A stretch of 64,000 nt of DNA from Amphiura filiformis (Eukaryota > Echinodermata > Ophiuroidea > Amphilepidida > Amphiuridae): the NCBI RefSeq assembly GCF_039555335.1, contig NC_092628.1:30289409-30353408 (forward strand), given 5' to 3'. Shown one piece after another: positions 13,385 through 25,800 of the stretch (position 1 is the stretch's first letter; every line of letters starts with the position of its first letter). The notes below the pieces were generated by a model. It saw nothing but the letters and a program-made list of their open reading frames with translations, had not been told where the DNA came from and made no database searches. A program made the position numbers and the translations under genes.

Positions 13385-14005
13385 TAATCAAAAAAAAAAA
13401 GGAATTTTAAAAATTCAGTGAGGGCGTCTTCCTCAGCAAATATTATAATATGGCTTTAATGAATTCTACCAAAAGACGAATCGTATACTTAGCTGTACAA
13501 ATCAGGTTGATCTGTAGTATTCTATAGCTGAAAACCCCGAATTTTCTATATTAAGTGTCCTATACTATTATATTTGATACCAATGGATAGCTATAGGTGT
13601 CTTCTATCCAGTCATACGAATATAAGTAGGGGCCTACAAACATTCTCCACATGATATCGCTATGGCTTAATAATGTGAGTGCACCCTCGTAAAATCCCAA
13701 AAATTGCATGCAAAATATGGGCCAATATTGTTATTTCTGGTTTAAAATTCTCGGGTTTTGCTAAATATTACAGGGACGACTATTTTATAACTTATATATC
13801 AAATGTAAAGTCTACAGCTTTTGTCATGATGCAGTCATGGTCCATGGCAAAGGCGATTCGACCTTTGTGGCATTAAACCCAGTTAACAGGAAATTAATCC
13901 AGTAAATCGATTCAGTAAAGCAAATAAGCTCATGCATTCGATCACTAACGGCAACAAGCTTCGGTCGATTACCCCAGCTGCAGCGTGTGTAAACTCTAAT
14001 TTGCA

Positions 14006-14169
14006 TAGAGGCTGTACGTGAAATTATTGATTGGCTCCAAACAAAGGATTTGAACCGGTGCACGTAATCATGGCGCAGTGCAGTCCATTCAATCAAATGT
14101 TGTCATCAACCTATTTGATCGCAGTGCATTGTTATGTGTGAGACGAACTGTCGCGGTTGATTGCAATCA
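14006..14169. repeat. Dispersed repeat, partial copy
   Basis: It matches the left part of the MITE at 50710-50955: gattggctccaaacaaagga, then gtccattcaatcaaatgttg and on to gattgcaatca. The right end is lost where the 75-bp tandem repeats begin. The minus strand of both copies contains GGTTCAAATCC, a match to the RNA polymerase III B box; whether this reflects tRNA ancestry is unclear. Confidence 0.65.
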
Positions 14170-14535
14170 AACAAACGATGTCTTATGTATTACTTTGTTC
14201 CGTGATGAAAATCGTGATGTTTTATTCAATCACTCTTGAAAAATGTATTTCTTTTGTAGGCCTATTACTTTGTTTTGTGATGAAAATTGTGATGTTTTAT
14301 TTCATCACGCTTTAAAACAAACGATTTCTCATGTATTACTTTGTTTCGTGATGACAATTTTGATGTTTTATTTCATCACTCACGAAAAATTGATTTCTTA
14401 TGTATTACTTTGTTTCGGGATGAAAATCGTGATGTTTTATTTCATCATCACGCTCTAAAACAAACGATTTCTTATGCATTATATTTGTTTTGTGATGAAA
14501 ATCGTGATGTTTTATTTCATCACGCTCTAAACAAT
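14170..14535. repeat. Tandem repeat, about 73-bp unit, five copies
   Basis: Units follow the pattern aaacaaacgatttcttatg, tattactttgttt, cgtgatgaaaatcgtgatgt, then tttatttcatcacgct. The unit contains an internal inverted pair (gtgatgaaa against tttcatcac). Reading frames crossing it are repeat artefacts. Confidence 0.8.
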
Positions 14536-14615
14536 AATTATAGTTACATGCATTTCAAGAAAAAAATCTTATTAAAACGGTAGGCCCTATGTTGTTTAGA
14601 AAAAAATGTAGAAAG

Positions 14616-14634
14616 TGATGATGATGATGATGTC

Positions 14635-14713
<79 letters not shown>

Positions 14714-14714
14714 T
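14616..14714. repeat. (GAT)n microsatellite
   Basis: About 30 GAT units with one interruption (gtcgat). The minus-strand poly-isoleucine reading frame is an artefact. Confidence 0.95.
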
Positions 14715-16849
14715 CTCCAAAAGTGTCCCGGTTTGTTTTTCTTGCCCTAAATCGTGCGTATCTATTAATAAGGCACTTCAATAATCAATAATCAGTCCCG
14801 TGACGGCCTCCACTAACTAGCTACTAACTTGGGTTTATGGGCGCTGATATTTCATGTTCACTGTCACTTATTTATCAGAAAAGTGCGACCATTTGTCAAT
14901 CACCTACAGTACCCAATTTCGGCATACTATATAAGAAACTCATCATAATGATTGCCAGAGAATAGTTAAAATGTAGCTTGTACCGTTTTTTGTGGCATCC
15001 TTCAGAAGTGAGCGGTCCGATACCAATATTTTCGGTCAAATCTCCATTCAATTAACACGGGGAGTTGGCTAGCTATGCCTTGCCCTCACTCATATTTTAC
15101 AAAAGTGCGACTATTTCTGAACATCTAACCTAGCTGTAATTTTAGGTCATGTTAGAGAAATATATTTGCTAGAAGTTTGGAGAATAGCTAACATATTGGC
15201 TGGTTATTTTTCACACAGTGATGTTAACTAGGCAAGTGCCCATTCTTCCAACGTAGATCATTTGTAGGGGTCACGCGTCAATGGTGAGAGCACTGTGTAT
15301 TGTGTATAGGAAAACGGACAGTAACTGCAGTATGTACAATCAGTAATTTCTACATGAAAGCCCCAAATCAAGAATGCGTGCTATGGTTTACACGTAGTTG
15401 AATGCGTATTCGACCTCGTATACAACCATTTGCGCAGCGGTAGAGACATTTTGGATTCAGCATAAAGCCGAATAGCTGTAAATTCCCGTTTTGAGGGATG
15501 ATATCGATTGTTTCAGAACATCTAATTATTGCAAATAATTCGTGCACATTCACTGCTATAATATACATTTCAAATGAGTGCTCAAGAATGTTCTCAATTT
15601 TTGGAAGGACCAATGGAATGGTACAATATTTCAGAACAGCAATTTTGCGTATTCGGCACTCTGCCGTGTTCATAACGATATATAACACACGCTGGCTTAC
15701 GGTAGTACAAAAGGCCACTTTCTATGCATTCTCCTTTTTACGACTTCTTGATGTAACATTTTATTTATTAAAGACCATCATGTACGATCTTATAATATGA
15801 AATGGGTCTATTTTTTAAATCCGATTTTTTGGCATATTTGTAATGTTTACACATATCCCAACTTTCACCTAAATGGAATCAGCCAAATTTTTGTGTTTGT
15901 AACTCAACAGAGCAAAGTTCGACATAAAGTCATAATTCATAAAATTATGATTTTATGTCCTGCTATAAAATTGTATGTTAAATGAGCAAAATAACCAGTA
16001 GGGTTTCTTTCACTTTACCTGGTTATTTCAGCTCAAAATGGACAGAAACCCTTCCCTACAATCATGACAATTATTACTATTACTATTTCAGCATTTTGAG
16101 TATAGAATAGCAAAGGAAGGAAATCGTACATTAAAGCTTTAATATGTATACATACGCCCAAATCGAACTTTGAACTGAACACACTATAATTTTAAGTACA
16201 AGTCGTGGCACGAGCTGACCTTTGCACGTACACTCAGGGATATGATATATAATGTTTTTATAATGAACTCGAAAGAAATCGAAAATGTGATTTCATTAAA
16301 TATTTAATATTATGTGTAAAAAATAAAAGCACAACACAAAGGATTTCGTTTTTCAGTGAACAGTTCTTGCTTGGTTACTTGATTATTGTGGGTGTTACTT
16401 TATTCAAGGGATGGTATACCATGATTCTGGTTTCATGGGTGGGTGTCCAATTGATCATTTGGGCAACTTACAATGTCCAACTAAGCATGTTCTTCCTTCT
16501 TCCTTCTTCCTATACGTGCATACCTCAAATTGAGTATTGTCGCACGGGCTTAACGTGCACAGTTTTTTACCTATGCACGATCCTGGAACCTAGGATTGAT
16601 TGCAGATATCAGAACCGGGAATGGTCCCCCTTCTCTTTTCGAATAGCTCTGACACTTAACGTGCACAGGGTTTGACTCTTCCTGTACACGGGACCAACGG
16701 CTTTACGTGACTTCCGAATCACGGACGAAGCACATACACTACCTATATCTGCACGTGATAAGCAGTGTATGGGGGCGAGAAGAAATTGAAGGATTTCTGA
16801 CCATATAGGAACTTTTTGGGAGGGAAGAGAATTTTCACCTAAGGCAAGC
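14715..16849. other. Gene-free stretch
   Basis: Two overlapping opposite reading frames at 15368-15800 show no domain, codon bias or splice context. I see no gene or repeat that I can name. Confidence 0.45.
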
Positions 16850-16926
16850 CCAAGGCTCGAACCCTCGTCGATCGTATCTCCCGGCCGGCAGCGCAACGCC
16901 TTAACCACTCGGCCATCTCGCCCTCC
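16850..16926 (-). mobile_element. tRNA-derived SINE head or tRNA pseudogene
   Basis: On the minus strand an A box (TGGCCGAGTGG, complement of 16905-16915) is followed by a B box (GGCTCGAACCC on the + strand at 16854-16864). The sequence ggcgagatggccgagtggtt resembles the D-arm half of a tRNA-Ser or tRNA-Leu. The rest does not fold as a full tRNA. A minus-strand reading frame at 16609-17004 runs through it and yields the GRDGRVVKAL string that results when such SINEs are translated, so it is not a gene. Confidence 0.7.
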
Positions 16927-17089
16927 CACTTCTTTCACTGATCTTTTCTGCGAGGCTTGGAAGGTATATCCATACAGCTCTTTCTTACCGATGTGCTGTT
17001 CCAATTGATAAACACTGCCCTAAGCATTCGTGTGCAACAGTTATCCAACCTTTTAGATTGAGAGTCATGGTCCAGGTTTTACAACCATA

Positions 17090-17513
17090 TGTGACGTGTC
17101 ATGTCAAAAGGAGACACTTTTGGGCAGGATCACAAATGGAGAAATAACCAAAAATCTGCCCGGGGGTGAGTTTTTAACAATTTGGGTTTCTTGCGAATTT
17201 GTGATGTTATTAATGTTTAAAAAATGGTCTGATAGTTTCAGACAAGAATATAACTGGCATCTTGTATTTTTTGAGACATGTTTCAAGGTAATTCCTACTC
17301 TCAACATTGTCAATAATATTTTTAAAGGCCGATATCCCAATTTCCAATTTCATAAAACCATAACTTACAAACTCAATATCTTCGCTCAGGAATGTCCGAT
17401 TTCATTGGGAAATATGGCGTTGTAGAGCAAAATATCTCTATATTTAAGATATGTAAAAACCTCAAAATTGATAACCTGCCCAAAAGTGTCTCCTTTTGAC
17501 ATGACACGCCACA
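17090..17513. mobile_element. MITE with about 38-bp TIRs (424 bp)
   Basis: Near-perfect inverted ends (TGTGACGTGTCATGTCAAAA on the left, TTTTGACATGACACGCCACA on the right) flanked by TA on both sides, as in Tc1/mariner-type insertions. The reading frames inside, on both strands, carry no transposase motifs. Confidence 0.8.
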
Positions 17514-17589
17514 TATAGATTAACAATTAATTACTATACACATTTGCGATGAAGATCTGCAATTTGAATATCTTTGGTAGAACAGACTT

Positions 17590-18110
17590 CCAGAGTTTAC
17601 TCTCCAAGCCGTTCCTCTTTTAGCTTGGCGCCATTGTTTGGGTTGATGTTGACCTTTTGGCCTTGGCTGAAAGACATGTACTTTTTCTTGGTGCCATTCC
17701 TCTTTAAGCGGACTTTTCCGAATGATGTTTTGACCCTTTCAAATAGTTCTTGATCTTGTTGTATTTGCTGACAGGAGGACACTTTCGTCAGCGAAGCCCA
17801 GGTCTCATTCTGGCTCAATTCGTCTGCTCCTTCTCCATTCGAGATGGAATCTTTTAGTGCTTCTTCCTTGCCATCAACAGAAATTATCAAGGTGCAGTTA
17901 TGCTCTATCAAAAACAGATAAGGGGCAAGGGCATCACCTTGCAGAAAGCTGGCCAGGATGTCAAACAGCACTGTTCCCCCATCAGGGGATATCACTTAAG
18001 CTGTTTTCTTGTATAGCCTTCCATAATTTGTTTTTGAATCAAATATGAGGATCTGAAGCATATTTCGGTGGAGTATGTCGAAGGAAGGCTTTTCTGAAAT
18101 CAATTAATGT
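17590..18110 (-). pseudogene. Reverse-transcriptase fragment of a non-LTR retrotransposon
   Basis: The minus strand encodes FDILASFLQGDALAPYLFLI, which matches the RT motif usually reading FDILAGVLQGDTLAPYLF. Upstream in the same direction are remnants resembling the DFKKAF and KMLQIL segments, interrupted by stops and frame changes. The catalytic YADD box, endonuclease and 3' end are missing. It is a decayed LINE fragment, probably of the CR1/RTE-like broad group; I cannot assign the clade. Confidence 0.75.
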
Positions 18111-19586
18111 TATACTTCGACAGATGTTTACATGGCATTTAATTCCATCTAAGAGCTAATATGTGGCTGCGTGCTGGCTGACTGTGGTTTCCCCTACTAC
18201 ATGTATGAGGCCATGATGAATAAAGTTCAAAACCCAGGTTTCGACAAGCGCAAACAAGACTTCCGCAGCCTAGAAACCGTCTTTGGACACGATGCATCCT
18301 GACGCCTTCACACACCAGTTGGATCATATCCTCATCAGTTCAGTTTAGTTTATTTGAATTATTTCATTATTGATACAAATAAAAGAATAATATAATACAG
18401 AGCGGTTTTCAATATACAAAGTGCAATACATAATAATTATATTTATTCAGATTCAGATAATAATAGTATAAATATTACTGAAATAAACAGACGATCCCCA
18501 TTCTTGTTAGTCTTCTCCGCAGCCAGTTTTTCATTTCAATGGGTTACATTCTCGTTTGTTTACAGGGTGTCTACGTCATATAGCCTTTGATAACCTTTCC
18601 TAATCTCTCTTTTTATCGGTACTACTTGCAGCAGCTGGATATAGGACTGTTATTACAAGTATACTGCGCACATAAAGTATCCGAACACTTAAAACAAAAG
18701 CAATACCTTAAAGGCACTAACCTTAATTTACCAAACGAAGTAATCAATAGAGGCCGTCAGCCTTTTCCGCGGGATCCGCCATCTTCTGGGTACTGCCGTT
18801 CTGTATACCATGCGTTGACGTCACAATGACTACCTCTATAGATGGCAAATTTTTGTTCTGCGTTTGGCACGATGCGACTTTATTTTCCCAAGTTATACCA
18901 ATTTGAATAATTAAGAGAGCATTACAAAAGTGACACAATTTCTCTTTCGAAACACGCTAATTATGAGCATGGCGAGTGAGTGTTGGTCTGTTACGCTATA
19001 ATGAGCCCGTTAGAATAGCCGGTAGGAATCAATATTTCCATTCGATTCGGTATAACTTGGGGAAATAAAGTTACACCGTTCCAAATAAGTTATCAAAATA
19101 CGCAGAACATAATTATCTATCTAATGATTACTTTATTTGTTACTTTAGGATGTGTGTCTTTAAGATATTGCTTTTGTTTGAGGTGTACGAATACTTTTTG
19201 TACGCAGTATAATACGTGTATAATTATGTGAAATCCTAAAATCCTGAAGAAAGTATTGTTTTCTATAAATACTTCTGTTTAAAAGCTTACTTCGATTGAC
19301 AATGATGTTAGAAATAAACACAATAGAGGTTATCCGTGTTCTATAAGCTGCATATCCTATCAACGACTGCTATACCTTCTTTAGAACTTTCAAAAGAAGT
19401 ACCTGCATGTGCAACCATGACTGTTTCAAAACAGCCCGCCAAAGCCATGCAAGTATAACTCCGAGGTCATGCATTTTGTTAGAAGTCACACATGAGTAAC
19501 GTGGATAGCCTCTATTTGCTTGGCCATTAAAATTCATTTTTGAAATTATCCAATTTCAATCTGTGTTATTTCTTTATTAATTTCAG
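18111..19586. other. Gene-free stretch upstream of the RNF213-like gene
   Basis: No reading frame can be supported. Any promoter or 5' non-coding exon of the downstream gene should lie here or further upstream, but I cannot identify a TATA box, initiator or CpG-rich patch with confidence. A short segment at about 18748-18843 has weakly inverted ends (atagaggc and cctctat) and may be a decayed MITE. Confidence 0.4.
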
Positions 19587-19633
19587 CAACGAATGAGGTG
19601 TATGCATAAGTTATATCGAATCTGACAATTACA
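19587..19633 (+). other. Probable 5' UTR end, preceded by a splice acceptor
   Basis: An acceptor-like sequence (tctttattaatttcag, ending 19586) precedes the start codon by 47 bp, suggesting an upstream non-coding exon. An in-frame TAA at 19607-19609 lies just before the chosen ATG, so the coding sequence cannot extend further 5' in this exon. Confidence 0.45.
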
Positions 19634-19920
19634 ATGGCTGAAGATATTTGGTTTACTCCCAAATCGGCTGAATCGGTGAAAGAATGGAGGCAGCTTCATG
19701 GACGTCTTGCTACATACAATCACTCCGAAGCAAAGCTTGTGACTCACAAATGCCGAATGAAAACTAGAGAAAAACACAAAAGTTTTAAGACATCACTATT
19801 GCAATGCGCGCAAACCCGACATCCGCAACTTAGTCCGCAATGTGAAACTTATGGAACTCGTAATGGCTGCAAGAAAAGAAATCTTATCAGCCCATCCGAC
19901 GAATCGCAGTCCAAGAAAAG
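19634..19920 (+). CDS. Exon 1: basic N-terminal segment
   Basis: The ATG has A at -3 and G at +4 and an in-frame stop 24 bp upstream. It encodes MAEDIWFTPKSAESVKEW and then a basic, Cys/His-containing stretch without a recognised domain, ending in ..SQSKK plus two bases of an Arg codon. The donor ag|gtaatt at 19921 leaves the exon at 95 codons plus 2 nt; exon 2 supplies the missing G. Read-through would stop at once (TAA within the donor), so the exon must splice or end there. Confidence 0.65.
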
Positions 19921-22064
19921 GTAATTTTGGTTACAGCGAAAATAATGATCATCAAGAACAACACTAAACTAATCAATACCCTAACCGAAGCCCTTACGCC
20001 AAACTATAACCTAAGCCCTAACCATCACCCTAAATATAACTCTAACCCTTAATCCTACTCCTAATACTAAAATCCCCTATACCCTAACTTTAATCCTGTT
20101 CGGACTAATGGCATTGACCCGTCGGACTATGGGGTGCTCCCGAATGTTACGGAAACGTATTTTAAAAGTATGGTAGGGAACACTAAACATGTTTATTTCC
20201 TTATAACACTAACCGCACTGAGTGCTACAAAACGCTACAGCACCAAAAAATACTACAGATCTAAGCCCCTCGCATCTCAACATGCCGAGGGTGTGATTGC
20301 GCAAGAATCGGATCACATATCGGCACGAAAAGGCTGGCCGGCCAGCTCACTACTCGTGACACCACAGATATGATCTGTGGTGACACGCTGTCAGGGTGAT
20401 CAGTGGCGTAGCTAGGGGTTGTGCACAAATACCACTAAGTAATTTTGGTTATAATGATTTTTCAAAATTTTGACTTTTATCGCCTGGAGGGGGCACAAAA
20501 TCGATGCTGAATTGGTCAATTCGGCGCCCCCTTAAGGTAGCGCCCAGGACACGTGCCCCCTCCTCCCCCCGTCGCTACGCCACTCCACTGAGGGTGCTCC
20601 ACACCCGAGGGGTCGGTGATTCAAAACCGAACATGTCGACAGAAAAAAACCACAACAGCTTTCCTCTTCTTCTTTCCTTGTACGACTTAAAACTCATTAC
20701 CTCAAGAGAATGCAGGAACATTTTGAATTTCCGATTTAGTAAAGGATCACTTATCCATCCGCAACACGGACATGTTTCTATGAAAGAAATCACGTGCACG
20801 ATTTCTCACATGCAGTTCACATGATTTCTCACATGCAGTTTACAAATTGAAAAGTTTCCTTCTCAATTCCTTCCAACTTTTTTTCCCTTACATAGTTCTC
20901 CCTTCTCTCACCCTTCTCTCCTTTTGTCTATCTATCTGCCTTCCTGTCACTCTTTCTCATAACATCTCCTTATCAACCGGTTTTATATAATTTATAATCT
21001 TATTTGCAGGTTAAAATCTACTCTTCAACTTTTCGTGCATGTTGATTCACCTGAACACGCAATCTGGACAGTAACTTTGGAGAAAACCTCTTCAATCAAA
21101 TCGCTGAAGCGCAAGATAAGTAACAAGTATGGCATTCGTGAACAATTTGAGCTCACCGGTGAAGACAAATATCAGGTACTTTGATTTAACATGTTTAAGG
21201 AGGGGACCAAAATGGCCACTATACAGCCTGTCTCAAAAAAAATTGTGCAAGTGAAAAGTGCACTCTCTGGCCATTAGAAAATACCGTTGTGACATGATGC
21301 TTACATCAATGTCAAGGGCGTAATCGTAGCTCTCAAATACCATTTGTTCTGTTCTATTTGCTTGTTTTAATCTCGAGATATGTTTAGTTAAAGGCAAAAG
21401 GGTAAAATCTTGAGAGCTAAGATTACGCCCTTGACATTGATGTAAGCATCATGTCACAACGGTATTTTCTAATGGCCAGAGAGGGCGCTTTTCACTTGCA
21501 CAATTTTTTTTTTAGACAGGCTGTATTTGATACTGCTATGTCTGTCTACTATAACGCTGCAAAACTGATAATGCTGGTAGCCAGAATGGAGTCAATAATA
21601 CAGCCATGGTTGTTATAAAGAGTCAATTGAATCTCCTGTAAACACCGCACAAAAGAAACTTCTCACTCCATTGATCAGTCATAATCTTAACCTGGTCATG
21701 TTATAACAATTGTTTAGTTGTTGATAAATTATTAAATATAGGTAAATATACATATGGCTTCGATCAAACGTTTGCATATTCATGTTAAAATTAGATACAA
21801 ATATTTTCATCTAAGAGCTCATAACGTATTCTGTATTGTTTGTCCTCGTGTGCGTCATGATGCGACTTGAAATTAAATAATTTGTGAATTCAATACAATT
21901 AGTTTACAGTTCTTCTCAATTTTTTTGCTTCTCTAAATTCTTCAGTTATTTGAACTGCTTACAATAGAAGACCACGGGATCCAAGATGAATCTAATATTT
22001 ACATCAAGTTTGCCGGAGGACTTCGAGGAGGAGCGGATAAAAATCCGGAAGAAGGTAAAGATTC

Positions 22065-22115
<51 letters not shown>

Positions 22116-22769
22116 CAATATACATCAACTTTTACATCTGTCATTTTTATAAAGCTGGTTTGTATTTCAATTATGTATATTAGATATTGCTGCCATCATG
22201 TGCCATGTGTTTATGCTCTTATGTTTGTTTTAGTAAAGCGCTATGAAAACCAGTTTTTACTATGTAAATTTTGCATGCAAGTAATTAATTTTAATGATTC
22301 AGTTGATTTGGTTGTTTTTTGTATAGGTTAAATTTATGAATTTCCTCTGTCAAAGCCTACTATGCGTATTCCACGTTTTGTTGTTTTGTGCTTTAAAGCA
22401 TTCCATTTCTGTGCAAAATGCATTGTATGTTTTCCAATTTCTTGCCTCTTGCACTTGTGCCTATTTCACATTTTCCAATTTTGCTGCTTCTGCGTGTGCC
22501 TTTTTGTTTTGCTCCTTGTGTGAAATATGCATCTTGTGTTCTTTTGGCTTTGGTTTTGCATGTTTATTGTTGTATATTTCACATGCTACTGTCCTCCTTT
22601 GCTCGCCTCTGACGTAACTGTGCAATCAACTTATTTTCTTTATTAATTTTAAAATGTTAGTTCGTATCTTAATGCTGTATATTTAAATATTGTTGCCATG
22701 TGTTTATGCTTTTATGTATGCTTTGTAAAGCGCATTGAGATTTGTTTGTAATGCGCTATATAAGATTAA

Positions 22770-22834
<65 letters not shown>

Positions 22835-25800
22835 TAGTGTTATTATTATTAGTGTTATTATTATCGTTATTGTTGTTGTTGTTGTTGTTGATGTTATATT
22901 GTGTGGTAAATTTACATGATTATGCAGTACACGACACGTCTCGTAAATGTTTATGTAAATTTAAATTTCACGTTAAGACAATTTTGGCAATAGGTTTTTA
23001 ATACTTGTTAAGATCCGAGTCATTTTTGAAATTCAATTCACGCGGATGCAACATACATGAACAGTGTAACATGTGGAACATTTGGCTCCCTCTGTGGAAT
23101 GCTGGCCGCCATGATACTTTAGATTCTTAATCCTTTTTTTTGACAATTGCGGACCTTTTATCGTCAAATTTTACCCCCCTAAAAATCACCTAGGCATCGG
23201 AAACATCTTGGCTACGCCAGGCTGTGTAGTCCTGCACAACAGACGTAGGTATTATAATCGCAAAATTTGAGTATCAAATGTGAATATCTAATTTAATTTT
23301 TTTACCATGTTCCTTCCTTTATTGTTCTAATATGGGTACCCTTAAGATTAGTTTGCTTCTTGGGTAGCCATCATGTTATCTATTGTCTTTGTATATGTAT
23401 GTTGTTATCTGTGGTGGCAGAAAAAATTAAATAAATAAATTATGTGAATTAGGGCATCACACGTAAGGCGCTTTTAAGGTGAAGCAATTGATAATCGTAA
23501 AACCATTTTCAGAGCGTCCGTAGAGAAGATACGTTATGAAAAAATAGGTGATAATAGCAAGAAAAACAATAATTTGAAACTCGCAGTGCGATTATACGTT
23601 TTTGTGTAGAAATGGTATTATAGCGCCTTTCTCAACATTTGCTGTACATGGTTTGAGTTTTTTGTGATGTGTTATACTAACATAATATTATTATATTATT
23701 CATTTGCACATCTCTCATTCAGATCAAAAACAGCAAGGTGACAAGAAAATACAAGAAAATGTAAGTAGATTGGTGACCCAAACACACCCCCACACAATGG
23801 AGTTTACTGGCATCTCTCTCATAATATTGTATCATATTCGCTCCTCAATGTTCATTTTTCTGTTGTCCCTATAACTTACAATCCATCAGTATTTATTTGC
23901 TATCAAGTATTGAGGGAAATCAAATCAATAGGAGAAACACATCAGAGGAAGATCCCCTGTTCGCTAATAGGGGATCATAAGAAACTTCAGTATAAGATCT
24001 GACTTCCATTGTTACAAGAAAGATTGTAATTATGAGTTGCTGTACTCAAAGTATAGGACATGATTACTAACATTTCCAAAAGGATTTGATATTACAGAAT
24101 TTATCGTGGCATAAAAAGTTCCATGTTTATTTTAATCAGAAAATTCCCACATCGCAAAAGGTCTTTGGTGGTGATCCAGGCGCAGGTCCAGAAGAACATT
24201 CTGATGCTGCTTGTAACAAAGATGTTAAGGAAGAAAACGCTTCTCAATCAAATATAAATGAAAGACAATCTGTGGTAAGTAACTTTAATAACTATAAAAT
24301 ACGGTATTCATGGTATTAATGGATCTAATGCCATTAGAAAGATCGCATCAATATTCGGTTGTTTTGTGTGTAACATAAGTGGTGTAATGAGTCCTGGGCA
24401 GGATATCTGGCACAATTTGTCAAATAACCTAACGTGGTCGATAAAGACAGTTTATGCAAAAATTCACGGCGAGCACATAAGCCAGTAGAGCTCAAAACTT
24501 CAAATCCATGTCAAGAAAATATATGTGGTTGTGGTAAAATGTTTTTGATCTTTACTAATTATATTGTTTGTCTACATGTTAACACCGAAAAGAATATACC
24601 AAGTGTGGATGCTGATGATGTGCAAAAGAGTGCTTCTACCAAGACTTCTATCTCTCTTAAGCTGCAAGAGAAGAAAGAAAATACTTTACAGGTAAATATA
24701 TACACCAGCTACAAAAAGAAACTCTTCAATTATAGTCATCTTTGCTGTTCAACAACTTTATAATTTTGGATTATTCTGAAATATACATTTTGTAAATTGG
24801 ACTTTGCTTTCTCATTTGATACCCTGTTCGTGAAAATCGAACAAGAATTGACCAAGATATGGGCCTCCAAAGCCTCAAACCCCAAAATCAAAAGTTGCAA
24901 TTTCAACGATTTTTAATGGGAACGCATCGTTGTATTGCACAAAAGCACCACGGGCATAAAGCACACAGGCACAATTGAATCGTTAAAATTGCAACTTTTC
25001 ATTTTGGGGTTTGAGGGTTTGGAGGCGCATATCCTGGTCAATTCTTGCTCGATTTTTAAGAACAGGTGTCAAATGAGAAAGCAAAGTCCAATTAACAATG
25101 ATTAACAAAATGTTTATTTCAGAATAATCAAAATTACCAGATTGTTGAACAGCAATGATGACTATAACTAACGAGTTTCTTTTTGTGCCTGGTGTAGATT
25201 AAATAAATGTCCCTATTGAGTCCGGGTCTAGCCAAGGTAATTGATCTAATTGTATTAAAGAGTCAGTGTAATATTTCATTTATTTCTTCTTTGGAAATAT
25301 CGTTCCAAGGAGCACACTTGCAGCGTGAGTAATAATAAGAAAGGACAGAGAGTAGGCCTATATTGAGGAATGCATATGGGTAAAACTTGTGAGTATTGGT
25401 ACGGTATACGATTGTGAAGATTATCATTCATCCAGGTAATAACAAATATGAACTTGAGATTATAATCTGATCTACTGGACTTACGTTTTGATGAGTGGTA
25501 ATAACATCAGTGGGCCTGATGATGCATCCGAGATATGATGTGAAATATTGCCACTCATCAAAACGTAAGTCCAGTAGATCAGATTATAATCTCAAGTTGA
25601 TAATTGGTACGGTATGGCAAAGGTGTCAGTCCATTTGGGTACTGGTCGGTCTACCATTTTTTGGAGTATGGGTATGGGTACGGTAAGTGTGTCAGTCCAT
25701 GGATGTAGGTTAGTCTACCAATCTGGGAGTATTGGTATGGGTACGACAAGGGGATTCCAGTGGTACATGTTGGCCAACACTTCTAGGAGTAATGTTAAGG

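Noticed and set aside
14596-14781. Poly-isoleucine minus-strand frame
   Set aside because: Translation of the (GAT)n microsatellite.
15368-15800. Overlapping opposite reading frames of 100-116 codons
   Set aside because: No recognisable domain, no splice context, and neither frame looks more coding than the other.
16609-17004. 131-codon minus-strand reading frame
   Set aside because: It translates a tRNA-derived SINE head (GRDGRVVKAL signature).
22735-23001. Poly-leucine reading frame
   Set aside because: It is the translation of an (ATT)n/(GTT)n tract.
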